A stretch of DNA of 64,000 bases. It comes from Paenibacillus plantarum (lineage in GTDB: Bacteria; Bacillota; Bacilli; Paenibacillales; NBRC-103111). Positions 7,955 to 20,072 of the stretch are shown piece after piece. The notes beneath the pieces were generated by a model that had not been told where the DNA came from, did not search any database, and saw only the letters and a program-made list of their open reading frames with translations. Where the stretch lies: contig NZ_WHNY01000018.1 of NCBI RefSeq assembly GCF_013141695.1, forward strand, positions 19,668 to 83,667. Reading direction: 5' to 3'. Each line of letters starts with the position of its first letter. Positions within the stretch are counted from its first letter, which is position 1. Made by a program: the position numbers and the translations under genes.

Positions 7955-9718
7955 ATGAATGTAGTAAAGAAAGAAATGATTGCCTTACTGGCTGTACTCG
8001 TATTTCTAGTTAGTACGATTACTGCACCAGCCGCGAATGCGGTATCAACAAGTTCGTCCTTTATTTTACTTTATATCGACAAGTCAGAAGCTTTCGTAAA
8101 TCAAGAGCAAATCCATCTAGACTCCCCTTCTACCATCATTGATGGAAGCACCTTCGTTCCAGCCAAATTCTTAGGTGATACATTAGGATTTCAAGTAGAG
8201 TGGAATGATTTATCCCGTACGATTCAAATGACGCCTCCAGGTTACAACATCGTGCTTGATTCCGATCATAAGACGGTGACAACGAATGGGGTGGATGTAC
8301 CCTTTAAATCCGTAGCCGCTATCGTGAATGGCAAGTTGCTTGTGAAGCTGACGTGGTTGGCTGATTACATGGGTGCAAAGTATACCTACAATAGCGAGCT
8401 AAGACGTGTAGAGATCGTGCATTTTAAAGCGCCTGAGGGCATCTACATCGATCAAGATAGTAATTCTCGTCCAGTTGCCAAATTCGCTACTGCGAAGCCT
8501 ACCTACAGGCTTGGAGAGCCTGTTAAGTACTTGGATTTAAGTTATGATCCAGATGCAGAGGGTATCGTATCCTTCGATTGGACAGGGAAACAAGAAGCAT
8601 TCTTCAAAGCTGGTCAATATCCAGTAACTTTAACGGTTAAGGATGGCCATGGTCATGTGAGTAAGTTGTTCAAAAGCTTTGTGACTGTTGTAAATGAACC
8701 GTATTTGTCAGAGGTCGAATACCCGATATATATGAAGCCAGTTGGCGGGTTCATCAAAACGAACTGGACGACGATTTGGTCCCATTTTAACGAGTTAGCG
8801 ATGCTTCCGAAAGACGTGAAAGAAGTACAAGGACGTACGCTGCTTGTTAGTGATAGTCCAGAAGAATTCACGAGCAGCGGTATTTTGTATCAAGACAATA
8901 TTAATGGTAAAGCGCGTTTGTACGCGGATCATATCAATGGCACGCAACAGAAAATGACATTTGCCATCTTTGCAACAAATAACACAGATAAGCCGATTAC
9001 GATTAAAACAACAAATAAAGGCGAAGTCTACCCTTCGGTTTATGCGAATTTGATCGGCAGCGAAGCGTCGGTTGATTTCCTTCTAAACAACGTATACACG
9101 GATACAATGACGGTTCCGCCTAAAGCAAGCTATGTATACGCCAAATTACCAGATTTCTATCCAGGTCAAGGCGTGAATTTGTTCTATGATGTCGAAACAG
9201 ACGGCGAGCTTCAAATGTCCTTTATCGCAACGGAAAAGATGCTGACACCAACGATCGTGAAGGAGTTGCCTCTACTCGCCTTTAACGGTCATGTTCGCGG
9301 TACTTTCCCCGTTTCCGAGATTGAATGGAAAATTGATGCCACGAGCTTTACGAAAGCTTCCCGATTAACGATCGGAGATAATAAGACGGATCCATTCGTC
9401 AAAGGCTACGACGTGATGCGTAAGCAAGTTGTAGAGAATGGTGGTAATTACGGCGTCGTTTACAAAATTCATGCGGATAAGCCGCGCAAAATGGCTGTGA
9501 TGATTATGGCTAGAGGCGGCGTGTTCAAAGGGCCGTTTAAAATCAACGGTGAAATCATTCCTGTACCTTATTCCGGTGTTATTACGGCCTTCGATGGCTT
9601 GGTAGTACTGGCACGCACGACAGGTACGGAAGATGCGTTAGATATTGAGTTTACGCCTCCCGCGGGCTCGGCGTTCCCTATTGATTTAATTTTCTACCCA
9701 TTGGATGAGAAGAAGTGA
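7955..9718 (+). CDS. Secreted stalk-domain (copper amine oxidase N-terminal-like) protein with PKD-like domain
   Basis: A 587-residue exported protein. A signal peptide is visible (KK-rich start, hydrophobic residues about 8-24, cleavage near ANA at 27-29). Residues about 40-155 show the beta-rich stalk or copper-amine-oxidase-N1 repeats found in many Paenibacillus surface proteins (FVNQEQIHL, TFVPAKFLGDTLGFQVEWN, RTIQMT). Residues about 165-245 look like a PKD-type Ig domain (YDPDAEGIVSFDWTGKQEAF, YPVTLTVKDGHG). The rest is beta-rich with no catalytic motif I recognise. AAGGAG lies at 7938-7943, about 11 bp before ATG. It is inserted between the crh-like gene and clpP. Function unknown; a cell-wall or extracellular structural role is inferred. 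Confidence 0.75.
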   Translation: MNVVKKEMIALLAVLVFLVSTITAPAANAVSTSSSFILLYIDKSEAFVNQEQIHLDSPSTIIDGSTFVPAKFLGDTLGFQVEWNDLSRTIQMTPPGYNIVLDSDHKTVTTNGVDVPFKSVAAIVNGKLLVKLTWLADYMGAKYTYNSELRRVEIVHFKAPEGIYIDQDSNSRPVAKFATAKPTYRLGEPVKYLDLSYDPDAEGIVSFDWTGKQEAFFKAGQYPVTLTVKDGHGHVSKLFKSFVTVVNEPYLSEVEYPIYMKPVGGFIKTNWTTIWSHFNELAMLPKDVKEVQGRTLLVSDSPEEFTSSGILYQDNINGKARLYADHINGTQQKMTFAIFATNNTDKPITIKTTNKGEVYPSVYANLIGSEASVDFLLNNVYTDTMTVPPKASYVYAKLPDFYPGQGVNLFYDVETDGELQMSFIATEKMLTPTIVKELPLLAFNGHVRGTFPVSEIEWKIDATSFTKASRLTIGDNKTDPFVKGYDVMRKQVVENGGNYGVVYKIHADKPRKMAVMIMARGGVFKGPFKINGEIIPVPYSGVITAFDGLVVLARTTGTEDALDIEFTPPAGSAFPIDLIFYPLDEKK

Positions 9719-9724
9719 TGAATT

Positions 9725-9784
9725 AAAAAAACCAGCCTGAACATCAAAGCTCATGTGAGCAATGAAGTTCAGGCTGGTTTTTTT
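9725..9784. terminator. Strong bidirectional terminator between the stalk-domain gene and clpP
   Basis: AACCAGCCTGAAC (9730-9742) is the exact complement of GTTCAGGCTGGTT (9767-9779), flanked by an A run on the left and a T run on the right. The loop contains its own GCTCATGTGAGC hairpin (9749-9760). It serves both convergent genes. Confidence 0.92.
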
Positions 9785-9797
9785 CTGTATAAAATGA

Positions 9798-10379
9798 TTA
9801 GACGCGCTCGATGACTTTATCGATGAGTCCGTATTCGGCTGCTTCTTTAGCACTCATGAAGTTATCACGGTCCGTATCCTTCTCGATGCGCTCGAACGTT
9901 TGTCCCGTGCGCTCTGCTAGGATCGTGTTCAGGTTGTCTCTCATTTTCAAAATACGCTTAGCGCGAATCTCGATATCAGAGGCTTGGCCTTCTGCGCCGC
10001 CAAGTGGTTGGTGAATCATGACTTCGCTGTTCGGAAGCGCGTAACGCTTGCCTTTGGCACCAGCAGTGAGCAAGAATGCACCCATGGAAGCGGCCATACC
10101 TACACAGATCGTGGATACGTCTGGTTTGATGAACTGCATCGTGTCGAAGATCGCCATACCGGCTGTGATGGAGCCGCCGGGGCTGTTAATGTAAAGCGAG
10201 ATATCTTTATCAGGATCTTGAGCGGCCAAGAAGAGCAACTGAGCAATGATGGAATTCGCCACAACATCGTTGACACCCGTGCCTAAGAATATAATGCGGT
10301 CTTTCAGCAAGCGAGAGTAGATGTCATATCCTCTTTCACCGCGCGCGTCCTGTTCGACGACCATAGGAATAAAACTCAT
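9798..10379 (-). CDS. clpP: ATP-dependent Clp protease proteolytic subunit
   Basis: A 193-residue serine peptidase that forms tetradecameric barrels and degrades substrates delivered by ClpX, ClpC or ClpE, including tmRNA-tagged proteins. The triad is intact: Ser98 in GMAASMG, His123 in MIHQPLGG, Asp172 in DTDRDNF. Length and N-terminus ([10 protein letters not shown]) are typical. The ribosome binding site AAGGAGGTC precedes the start. Regulation by CtsR is suggested by the operator overlapping its promoter. The short propeptide-like N-terminus contains the usual residues of the axial loops. Confidence 0.98.
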   Translation of the reverse strand: MSFIPMVVEQDARGERGYDIYSRLLKDRIIFLGTGVNDVVANSIIAQLLFLAAQDPDKDISLYINSPGGSITAGMAIFDTMQFIKPDVSTICVGMAASMGAFLLTAGAKGKRYALPNSEVMIHQPLGGAEGQASDIEIRAKRILKMRDNLNTILAERTGQTFERIEKDTDRDNFMSAKEAAEYGLIDKVIERV

Positions 10380-10445
10380 GAGAATGACCTCCTTGGGGTT
10401 GGGTTACCTACTATTGGGTACATACTATTTACAGTATCTACAAGT

Positions 10446-10485
10446 ATGATAACGAAAAAACGTCTGAAGGTCAAGAAAGGTCAAA
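10446..10485 (-). promoter_or_regulatory. clpP promoter with overlapping CtsR operator
   Basis: On the minus strand, TTGACC (plus 10469-10474), a 17-bp spacer and TATCAT (plus 10446-10451) form a sigma-A promoter. On the plus strand, GGTCAAG-AAA-GGTCAAA (10469-10485) matches the CtsR tandem heptad RGTCAAA-NAN-RGTCAAA with one mismatch, and the first heptad covers the -35 box. CtsR binding would block RNA polymerase directly. Confidence 0.85.
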
Positions 10486-10493
10486 CTAAACGC

Positions 10494-10519
10494 AAAAAAA
10501 TCAGCCTCAGAGCTGATTT
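10494..10519 (-). terminator. Terminator of tRNA-Arg
   Basis: AAATCAGC (10498-10505) pairs with GCTGATTT (10512-10519). Read on the minus strand the stem is followed by TTTTTTT, directly downstream of the tRNA gene. Confidence 0.8.
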
Positions 10520-10557
10520 GGCGATTAAACCGTAACTCTTGTAGCTGATTTGTTGGA

Positions 10558-10629
10558 CGCGCCCGAAAGGAATCGAACCTTTATCTCAGGCTTCGGAGGC
10601 CTACGTCATATCCATTGGACCACGGGCGC
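10558..10629 (-). tRNA. tRNA-Arg (anticodon CCG)
   Basis: Read on the minus strand, the acceptor arms GCGCCCG and CGGGCGC pair. The T-arm holds GGTTCGATTCC, and the anticodon loop CTCCGAA sits on a TAGGC/GCCTG stem, giving anticodon CCG, which reads CGG (Arg). CCA is not encoded. It stands alone between clpP and cggR. Confidence 0.93.
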
Positions 10630-10736
10630 ATAGTAGCAGAAAAAGTGAAGCAAGGGTTATTATAAGTCAGCTTTCCATAAAAAGCAAGATGGTAAGCCCT
10701 TACAGGCCTATTTGAAGAAAAATGTTTGAACAAATG

Positions 10737-10765
10737 TTGAATGTTGCGAAGGAAATGGTTATAAT
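10737..10765 (+). promoter_or_regulatory. Promoter of the cggR-gapA glycolytic operon
   Basis: TTGAAT (10737-10742), a 17-bp spacer and TATAAT (10760-10765). Transcription would begin near 10772, about 55 bp upstream of the CggR operator and 120 bp before the cggR start codon. Confidence 0.8.
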
Positions 10766-10825
10766 AAGAACTGTAAACGAGAAACGAAATACGGAATTGT
10801 GCAAGGAACTTTTTTTTCACCCGGG

Positions 10826-10861
10826 TGGGACATAAAATGTATACCTGGGACAAAAAACGTC
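10826..10861 (+). promoter_or_regulatory. CggR operator (tandem half-sites)
   Basis: The family operator is CGGGAC-N6-TGTC-N4-CGGGAC-N6-TGTC (36 bp). Here TGGGAC (10826-10831), N6, TGTA, N4, TGGGAC (10846-10851), N6, CGTC (ending 10861) fits the full spacing with changes at flanking positions. It lies downstream of the promoter, as in B. subtilis, where CggR acts as an elongation roadblock. Confidence 0.85.
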
Positions 10862-10894
10862 CTACATTGGATCGGGAGCGTTGGAAGTCGTCCT

Positions 10895-11917
10895 ATGAGA
10901 GAGATTCTAGACATTCAGAAACAGCTCATGCCTGATCTTATGGACATCATGAAGAAACGCTACTCGATTCTGCAACACATCTTGGTCTCCGGTGTTGTCG
11001 GACGAAGGACGTTAGCGTCCTCACTCGACATGACGGAGCGCGTACTGCGCGGTGAAGTCGATTTCCTGAAGGAGCTAGGGCTTCTGGAATCAGACGCAAG
11101 CGGCATGAAGATCAGCGAGTCTGGTCGTCAACTGCTGGAAGATATGCAGCCGATCATTAAGATGGCGTTTGGCTTAACAGATCTAGAAGATAGCATTGCC
11201 AAAGCTTTTCACATCTCCAATGTGATTATCGTACCTGGGGATTCCGACACTTCCGTATTTACGAAGAAAGAGCTTGGACGCGCTGGCGCGGCCGCCCTAC
11301 GTAAATATGTTGCCAAAGATGATATTATCGCGGTAACAGGCGGGTCGACCATGGCTCAGATCGCTAATAACCTAGCTATCTCGTCTTCGATGAAAGGTAG
11401 TTGGTTCGTTCCTGCACGTGGAGGACTTGGTGAAAGTGTGGATATGCAAGCGAACACGATTGCTTCCATTATGGCTAAGAAAACAGGTGGGAAGTATAGG
11501 TTGCTGCATGTGCCGGATCATCTTGGGGAAGAAGCGTATCAATCGCTGATTCAAGATCCACAGATTCAGGAAGTTGTAAACGCGGTGCGCAGTTGTCGCA
11601 TTGTTGTACATGGTATCGGAGATGCTATGGTCATGGCACGCAGACGTAAAGTAGATAATGATACTACGAGCAGTCTGAGAGCTGATGGTGCACTTGCTGA
11701 GGCGCTTGGTTATTATTTTGACCGCCAAGGAAATGTGGTTCATAAGATGCCGACAGTCGGACTTCGACTGGAAGATCTGCAGCGTGTTGAGGTTGTGATT
11801 GGTGTTGCTGGCGGGAAGAGCAAGGGGGAAGCGATTGCGTCTGTCTTACGACATGGGCAAGAAGATGTCCTAGTTACAGATGAAGCAGCTGCCTTAGAAA
11901 TCATGAAGCATGTATAG
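10895..11917 (+). CDS. cggR: Central glycolytic genes regulator CggR
   Basis: A 340-residue SorC/DeoR-type repressor of the gapA operon, relieved by fructose 1,6-bisphosphate. The N-terminal DNA-binding domain carries RRTLASSLDMTERVLRGEVD (about residues 37-56). The C-terminal sugar-phosphate domain has TGGSTMAQIA and a G-rich phosphate site. The frame is open from 10799, but the family N-terminus (MNQLIQAQKKLLPDLL in Bacillus) aligns with MREILDIQKQLMPDLM at ATG 10895. The upstream bases are the operator, so they should not be coding. A weak GGAAG lies 7 bp before ATG. First gene of the operon. Confidence 0.95.
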   Translation: MREILDIQKQLMPDLMDIMKKRYSILQHILVSGVVGRRTLASSLDMTERVLRGEVDFLKELGLLESDASGMKISESGRQLLEDMQPIIKMAFGLTDLEDSIAKAFHISNVIIVPGDSDTSVFTKKELGRAGAAALRKYVAKDDIIAVTGGSTMAQIANNLAISSSMKGSWFVPARGGLGESVDMQANTIASIMAKKTGGKYRLLHVPDHLGEEAYQSLIQDPQIQEVVNAVRSCRIVVHGIGDAMVMARRRKVDNDTTSSLRADGALAEALGYYFDRQGNVVHKMPTVGLRLEDLQRVEVVIGVAGGKSKGEAIASVLRHGQEDVLVTDEAAALEIMKHV

Positions 11918-11934
11918 CTGAAAGTTGCCATCAT

Positions 11935-11961
11935 AACGTAAGCCATTCATGGCTGCGTTTT
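11935..11961 (+). other. Stem-loop between cggR and gapA
   Basis: AGCCAT-TC-ATGGCT (11941-11954) is extended by AACG/CGTT and followed by TTTT. In B. subtilis a stem-loop near the cggR/gapA junction borders an endonucleolytic cleavage that leaves a stable gapA transcript. This hairpin is in the equivalent place, but cleavage is inferred. Confidence 0.5.
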
Positions 11962-11987
11962 GAAATATAATATTTATGTAATCTTAG

Positions 11988-13007
<1,020 letters not shown>

Positions 13008-13032
13008 TTTCATAATTCATCAATTGGAAAAC

Positions 13033-13068
13033 CACATGAAGGGGAGAAGCGATTCTCCTCTTTATGTG
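13033..13068 (+). other. Very stable GNRA-capped hairpin between gapA and pgk
   Basis: CACATGAAGGGGAGAA (13033-13048) pairs along 16 bp, including G-U pairs, with TTCTCCTCTTTATGTG (13053-13068) around the tetraloop GCGA. No T run follows, so it is not a classical terminator. It may protect the 3' end of a processed gapA mRNA or partly attenuate transcription. Confidence 0.75.
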
Positions 13069-13174
13069 CGATTTACACATAGAAAAAGATAGAATCGGAA
13101 GAGAACCATACACGCCAGAGCTTATGCTTACGAAGATAGTTTTACTAAAGCAAAACTTTTAGGAGGCTTTTACG

Positions 13175-14356
13175 ATGAATAAGAAAAGTGTTCGCGATGT
13201 TGAAGTAGCTGGTAAAAGAGTATTTGTTCGCGTTGATTTCAACGTGCCTGTAGAAAACGGACAAATCACTGACGATACACGAATCAGAGAAACGCTTCCT
13301 ACGATTAAATTCTTAGTTGAGCAAGGCGCTAAAGTTATTCTTGCTGCGCATTTTGGTCGTCCAAACGGTCAAGTGGTCGAAGAGCTTCGTCTAACACCAG
13401 TTGCTGCGAAATTAGCTGAGCTTCTTGGTCAAAACGTGATCAAAGCGGATCAATCCGTTGGTGAAATCGTGAAGGCCCAAGTCGATGCGCTTGAAAATGG
13501 CGACGTGCTTTTACTTGAAAACGTTCGTTTCAACGAAGGTGAAGAGAAGAACGATCCTGAATTGGCAAAAGCTTTCGCTGATCTAGCTGATCTGTTCGTG
13601 AATGATGCTTTCGGTGCTGCTCACCGTGCACATGCTTCGACTTCAGGCATTGCTGCTTATATCCCAGCTGTTTCCGGTCTTTTGATGGAGAAAGAGCTTG
13701 ATGTTCTTGGTAAAGCATTGAACAACCCAGAGCGTCCTTTCACAGCTATCGTTGGTGGATCCAAAGTAAAAGACAAAATTGCAGTCATTGAGAACCTCCT
13801 GAACATTGCAGACAACGTCTTGATTGGCGGCGGTCTTTCCTATACATTCTTAAAAGCACAAGGCTACGAAATCGGTAAATCACTTCTGGACAATTCGAAG
13901 CTTGATTTAGCGCTTAGCTTTATTGCGAAAGCAAAAGAAAAAGGCGTTAACTTCTTACTTCCAGTGGATATCGTTGTTGCTGATAAATTCGGCGCAGATG
14001 CGAACACGCAAATCGTTGGCACTGACAGCATTCCTGCAGATTGGGAAGGCATTGACATCGGACCGAAAACACGTGAAATGTATGCAGACGTTATCGCAAA
14101 ATCCAAACTCGTTGTTTGGAACGGACCGATGGGCGTATTCGAAATCGAGCCTTTCTCCCACGGTACACGTGCAGTAGCACAAGCATGTGCGGACACGGAA
14201 GGTTACACAGTTATCGGTGGTGGCGATTCCGCTGCTGCAACTGAGAAATTCCACTTGGCTGAGCAAATGAACCACATGTCCACAGGCGGCGGCGCTTCCT
14301 TGGAGTTCATGGAAGGTAAAGCATTGCCAGGCGTAGTAGCACTTAACGACAAATAA
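13175..14356 (+). CDS. pgk: Phosphoglycerate kinase
   Basis: A 393-residue glycolytic kinase that transfers phosphate from 1,3-bisphosphoglycerate to ADP. The family signature [19 protein letters not shown] is near residues 19-37, followed by HFGRPNG, and the nucleotide-binding GGSKVKDKI and C-terminal [11 protein letters not shown] are present. Ribosome binding site AGGAGG is about 8 bp before ATG. It lies 167 bp after gapA, a gap that holds the stable hairpin, so differential stability of the gapA and pgk messages is plausible. Confidence 0.98.
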   Translation: MNKKSVRDVEVAGKRVFVRVDFNVPVENGQITDDTRIRETLPTIKFLVEQGAKVILAAHFGRPNGQVVEELRLTPVAAKLAELLGQNVIKADQSVGEIVKAQVDALENGDVLLLENVRFNEGEEKNDPELAKAFADLADLFVNDAFGAAHRAHASTSGIAAYIPAVSGLLMEKELDVLGKALNNPERPFTAIVGGSKVKDKIAVIENLLNIADNVLIGGGLSYTFLKAQGYEIGKSLLDNSKLDLALSFIAKAKEKGVNFLLPVDIVVADKFGADANTQIVGTDSIPADWEGIDIGPKTREMYADVIAKSKLVVWNGPMGVFEIEPFSHGTRAVAQACADTEGYTVIGGGDSAAATEKFHLAEQMNHMSTGGGASLEFMEGKALPGVVALNDK

Positions 14357-15142
<786 letters not shown>

Positions 15143-15143
15143 C

Positions 15144-16682
15144 ATGTCCAGACCGAAACCGGTAGCACTCATCATTCTCGATGGCTTCGGACTCCGCTCG
15201 GAAGAGCAGGGGAATGCGGTTGCTCATGCCAAAAAGCCTAACTATGACCGGTACTGGTCTACGTTTCCTCATACAACCCTCACGGCTTGCGGTGAGGCTG
15301 TAGGTTTGCCAGAAGGCCAGATGGGGAATTCTGAAGTAGGACACCTGAACATCGGCGCAGGCCGTACGGTATATCAGGATCTGACGCGGATTTCGAAATC
15401 GATTCGTGATGGTGAATTCTACGACAATGAAACGATTCTAGGTGCTGTTCGTCATGCTAAAAACAATGCCAAGAAGCTGCACCTTTATGGTTTGCTTTCG
15501 GACGGCGGCGTGCACAGTCACATTCAGCATTTATTTGCGCTGTTGGACTTAGCGAAGAAAGAACAGTTCGGCGAAGTATACATCCACGCTTTCTTGGACG
15601 GCCGCGACGTGGCTCCAGATTCTGCGAAGGGGTATATGGCGAGTCTTTTGAGCAAAATCGAAGAAGTCGGCGTAGGCAAAATTGCGACTGTACAAGGCCG
15701 CTATTATGCAATGGACCGCGACAAACGCTGGGAGCGTACGGAGAAATCCTACCGCGCGATGGTGTACGGCGAGGGCCCAACCTACACGGATCCTATGCAA
15801 GCGATCGTTGAATCCTATGAGAAATCCGTCTATGACGAATTCGTTATGCCAACAGTTATTGTTGGTGACGATGGTCAACCGGTTGGACTTGTAGAATCAG
15901 GCGATGCCGTAATCTTCTTCAACTTCCGTCCGGACCGTGCGATTCAGCTTTCACAAGTCTTCACGAATGAAGACTTCCGTGGGTTTGATCGTGGTCCTAA
16001 AGTAGCGAAGAACCTCTACTACGTGTGTCTGACGCTGTTCAGCGAGTCCGTAGACGGTTTCGTAGCTTACAAACCGAAGGATCTCGACAACACGCTGGGC
16101 GAGGTGCTGGCACAGAACGGTCTGAAGCAGCTTCGTGCTGCTGAGACAGAGAAGTATCCGCATGTAACGTTCTTCTTCAGCGGTGGTCGAGATGCGGAGT
16201 TGCCAGGCGAAACTCGCCTTCTGATTCCTTCACCGAAGGTTGCCACGTATGACTTGCAACCGGAAATGAGCGCTTACGAATTAGCGGAAGCGGTCGTGAA
16301 AGAAGTAGAAGCTGAGCGTCATGACGTGATCATCTTGAACTTCGCGAACCCTGACATGGTAGGTCACTCTGGATTGCTTGAGCCAACGGTCAAAGCGATC
16401 GAAGCGACAGACGATTGTCTAGGTAAAGTTGTCGAGGCGATCCTAGCCAAAGGTGGCGTAGTCTGCATCACAGCGGATCACGGCAACGCGGATGTGGTTA
16501 CGAATGCAGACGGTTCACGCAACACAGCACATACAACGAATCCGGTGCCTTTTATTGTGACGGACAAATCTGTTACACTAAGAGATGGCGGTATTCTGGC
16601 AGATATTGCACCAACAATGCTAGATTTCTTAGAACTGAATCAACCTCAGCAAATGACTGGGGCAACAATTCTAAACAAATAA
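15144..16682 (+). CDS. gpmI: 2,3-bisphosphoglycerate-independent phosphoglycerate mutase
   Basis: A 512-residue manganese enzyme converting 3-phosphoglycerate to 2-phosphoglycerate. The start [16 protein letters not shown] gives the metal-binding Asp. The phosphorylated serine lies in [16 protein letters not shown] (Ser63). The later metal sites [16 protein letters not shown] and TADHGNAD are intact. The frame is open upstream to 15087 inside tpiA, but ATG 15144 has an AGGGGG ribosome binding site at 15129-15134 and the canonical N-terminus. Confidence 0.97.
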   Translation: MSRPKPVALIILDGFGLRSEEQGNAVAHAKKPNYDRYWSTFPHTTLTACGEAVGLPEGQMGNSEVGHLNIGAGRTVYQDLTRISKSIRDGEFYDNETILGAVRHAKNNAKKLHLYGLLSDGGVHSHIQHLFALLDLAKKEQFGEVYIHAFLDGRDVAPDSAKGYMASLLSKIEEVGVGKIATVQGRYYAMDRDKRWERTEKSYRAMVYGEGPTYTDPMQAIVESYEKSVYDEFVMPTVIVGDDGQPVGLVESGDAVIFFNFRPDRAIQLSQVFTNEDFRGFDRGPKVAKNLYYVCLTLFSESVDGFVAYKPKDLDNTLGEVLAQNGLKQLRAAETEKYPHVTFFFSGGRDAELPGETRLLIPSPKVATYDLQPEMSAYELAEAVVKEVEAERHDVIILNFANPDMVGHSGLLEPTVKAIEATDDCLGKVVEAILAKGGVVCITADHGNADVVTNADGSRNTAHTTNPVPFIVTDKSVTLRDGGILADIAPTMLDFLELNQPQQMTGATILNK

Positions 16683-18005
<1,323 letters not shown>

Positions 18006-18029
18006 TAACATCCGTATGTAATTATATGG

Positions 18030-18058
18030 CGGGCAGGTGGCTTACACCTGCCCGTTTT
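18030..18058 (+). terminator. Terminator of the glycolytic operon
   Basis: CGGGCAGGTG (18030-18039) and CACCTGCCCG (18045-18054) form a perfect 10-bp stem with a 5-base loop and TTTT. Confidence 0.93.
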
Positions 18059-18105
18059 GGCGTATAATGGGGGTAAAGTCGTCCAATGCTAGGGAGGTTA
18101 TGCTT

Positions 18106-18819
18106 TTGAGCAACTGGGTAAAAACGATCCTGTTCCTAATAGGCTCCGCGGTGCTCACGCACTGGATTCCTTCCTCATTTTTTCGGAACCTGGACACGAT
18201 GGTACATGAGTTCGGGCATGCAGTAGCAACACTTGCGCTGTCCGGCAAGGTCATGTACATCGAGCTGTACAGGGACCACAGCGGTGTCACTTACTCGTCC
18301 ATGACCAAGTCATGGGCCATCATCCCGGTCTCGCTGGCGGGGTATATGACCGCTTCGCTGTTTGCTTGGTTCTTGTTCTCGGCGTACGCCAGAGGCAAGC
18401 AGAAGCTGGGGCTGCAGGTGATGATCGCGCTATCAGCGTTATCACTTGTGCTATTTGTACGGAACAGCTTCGGCGTTTCGTTTCTGCTCGGTTTTATTCT
18501 TATGACCGTGCTGGCTCTGGCGCTCGCGCCGAAGTGGCTGCGCGATTTCTACTACCTGCTGCTGGCGTTCTTATGCTTGGAGGAGTCGGTCTTCGGTCCG
18601 GGCTCGCTGATCGTATATGCCTTGCAAAACAGCCGGAGTGCTGGTGATGCGAGTAATTTGGCCAACCACACGGGGATACCCGCCATTGTGTGGGCGATCG
18701 GGTTTACGTTGTTCGCACTATGGTGTGCGAAACAAGCGGTGGGTGCCTTCTTAGGGCGGAGCAAGAGAGCTAGAAGTGCAAGTAGTAGGCCTACTGCGAT
18801 GGGGTCATATCGCGACTAG
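18106..18819 (+). CDS. M50-type (site-2-protease-like) membrane metallopeptidase
   Basis: About 237 residues with several membrane segments. The zinc motif HEFGH sits in DTMVHEFGHAVATLALSG, near residues 31-45 of the short form. It fits the M50B-like group of small membrane peptidases, whose substrates are mostly unknown. The frame opens far upstream inside the eno terminator. AGGGAGG at 18091-18097 is 8 bp from TTG 18106 but only 2 bp from ATG 18100, so a TTG start is preferred. It is separated from eno by a strong terminator and is probably expressed alone; a TATAAT lies at 18063-18068. Confidence 0.75.
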   Translation: MSNWVKTILFLIGSAVLTHWIPSSFFRNLDTMVHEFGHAVATLALSGKVMYIELYRDHSGVTYSSMTKSWAIIPVSLAGYMTASLFAWFLFSAYARGKQKLGLQVMIALSALSLVLFVRNSFGVSFLLGFILMTVLALALAPKWLRDFYYLLLAFLCLEESVFGPGSLIVYALQNSRSAGDASNLANHTGIPAIVWAIGFTLFALWCAKQAVGAFLGRSKRARSASSRPTAMGSYRD

Positions 18820-18847
18820 GTGCTGATGCTTCGTTTAGGCCGTTTTG

Positions 18848-18876
18848 TTGTGTTCCTGGACGAACTATGTTAAAAT
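18848..18876 (+). promoter_or_regulatory. secG promoter
   Basis: TTGTGT (18848-18853), a 17-bp spacer and TAAAAT (18871-18876) with an extended -10 TG (18868-18869). Confidence 0.6.
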
Positions 18877-18924
18877 ACTTATGCTAGTTGTATAAGGCAA
18901 AGAATCGGCAATTGGGGTGCTAAT

Positions 18925-19161
18925 ATGTTAATCTTTATGAAAATTTTGTTAATCATAGCTTCGGTTGGATTAATTGCGATTGTCCTTTTACAAAAAGGGA
19001 AAAGCGCAGGCTTGTCCGGTGCCATTTCCGGTGGCGCTGAGCACTTATTTGGTAAACAAAAAGCTCGTGGTTTGGAACTATTTTTGTCCCGTGCAACAAT
19101 GGGTCTTGCTGCTGCATTCTTTATTCTTTCTATTGTCGTAGCATACGTAGTGAAAAGCTAA
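18925..19161 (+). CDS. secG: Preprotein translocase subunit SecG
   Basis: A 78-residue inner-membrane protein with two hydrophobic helices (about residues 3-22 and 55-75) joined by the conserved cytosolic loop [23 protein letters not shown]. SecG assists SecYEG in protein export. GGGGTG precedes ATG. It lies next to the esterase and rnr genes; the order secG - carboxylesterase - rnr - smpB - ssrA is the usual Firmicute arrangement. Confidence 0.95.
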   Translation: MLIFMKILLIIASVGLIAIVLLQKGKSAGLSGAISGGAEHLFGKQKARGLELFLSRATMGLAAAFFILSIVVAYVVKS

Positions 19162-19177
19162 CACACATAAAACGATA

Positions 19178-19207
19178 ACAGCAGGGGAATTATACTCCTG
19201 CTGTTTT
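19178..19207 (+). terminator. Terminator after secG
   Basis: ACAGCAGG (19179-19186) pairs with CCTGCTGT (19197-19204), then TTTTTT. Confidence 0.88.
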
Positions 19208-19246
19208 TTCATTTTTGTATAAGTGTTGGTGAAAGGATGAGTCATC

Positions 19247-20044
19247 ATTACGGAAGAACGGATTTATAAGTCGACAGAGCCCTTCTATTGGATAGGTCAT
19301 GGCGAGAAGCAGGAAACAGGCATTTTGATGATTCATGGCTTCACAGGATCACCTTCGGAATTCAGAAGAATTGGCTATATCTTGCGAGACGAAGGGTACA
19401 CGATTCAAGCGCTCAGATTGCCAGGCCATGGCACTTCGCCTGAGGATATGAGGCGCACCGGATGGACGGATTGGTATGGGCATGTGCTGGAGAGTTACGA
19501 TGAGCTAGCCGCTCGCTGCAAGCGAGTTGTGATCATGGGACATTCGATGGGCGGACTCCTCGCTTTGAAATTGGGGGGAGAACGCGCTGCTGCGGGCATT
19601 ATCTCACTAGCTACACCGTTTTTCTTTACGACAAGGAAATTGGCGCTAGCTGGAGTTATGCAGTATGTATTGCCTTACATAGAGAAAAAACCCAAGAAGA
19701 TCTCCACATTGTTAGACGAGTCATGTGCATATACCAAAACGCCGATTCGCTGTGTCGTCAGTTTAAGAAAGTTAGTCAAGGAAGTGAAGAAATTGCTACC
19801 TCGGGTAGATGCTCCGATTTGGATCGGGCAAGGAAATAAGGATGGAATCGTCCATCCTAGCAGCGCAGTATATCTACGGAATAGCGTCGGATCACAGGTG
19901 ACGAAGCTGCATTTTTATAAAGAATCGTCCCATGGTTTATTGCTAGATCAAGAGCGGGAGCAGATTTATGCGGATATTTCTGCGTTTATCCTTTCGCAGC
20001 AAGTGGCATACTATGGAGTAAGGGACTTAAGAACGGCGGACTAG
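19247..20044 (+). CDS. Carboxylesterase (Est30-like alpha/beta hydrolase), start codon unusual
   Basis: An alpha/beta hydrolase of the secG-rnr neighbourhood. The oxyanion strand ILMIHGFTGSPSEF, the nucleophile elbow GHSMGG (near residue 94 from the long start), an acidic residue in QGNKDGIVH and the C-terminal SSHGLLLD histidine form the catalytic set. The first ATG in frame (19325) would cut inside the first core strand. The frame upstream (TEERIYKSTEPFYWIGHG...) reads as genuine protein and is closed by TGA at 19238, with only GTC, ATC and ATT between. AAAGGA at 19232-19237 is 9 bp from ATT 19247. So either ATT/ATC is used or a one-base shift separates ATG 19237 from the gene. Confidence 0.85.
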   Translation: MTEERIYKSTEPFYWIGHGEKQETGILMIHGFTGSPSEFRRIGYILRDEGYTIQALRLPGHGTSPEDMRRTGWTDWYGHVLESYDELAARCKRVVIMGHSMGGLLALKLGGERAAAGIISLATPFFFTTRKLALAGVMQYVLPYIEKKPKKISTLLDESCAYTKTPIRCVVSLRKLVKEVKKLLPRVDAPIWIGQGNKDGIVHPSSAVYLRNSVGSQVTKLHFYKESSHGLLLDQEREQIYADISAFILSQQVAYYGVRDLRTAD

Positions 20045-20072
20045 AACAACAACAAGAAGGTGAAGAGTGTAC

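Noticed and set aside
11943..11971. A separate promoter for gapA (TATAAT at 11966-11971)
   Set aside because: There is no -35 box and the start would fall within the ribosome binding site region; the stem-loop there is a better explanation.
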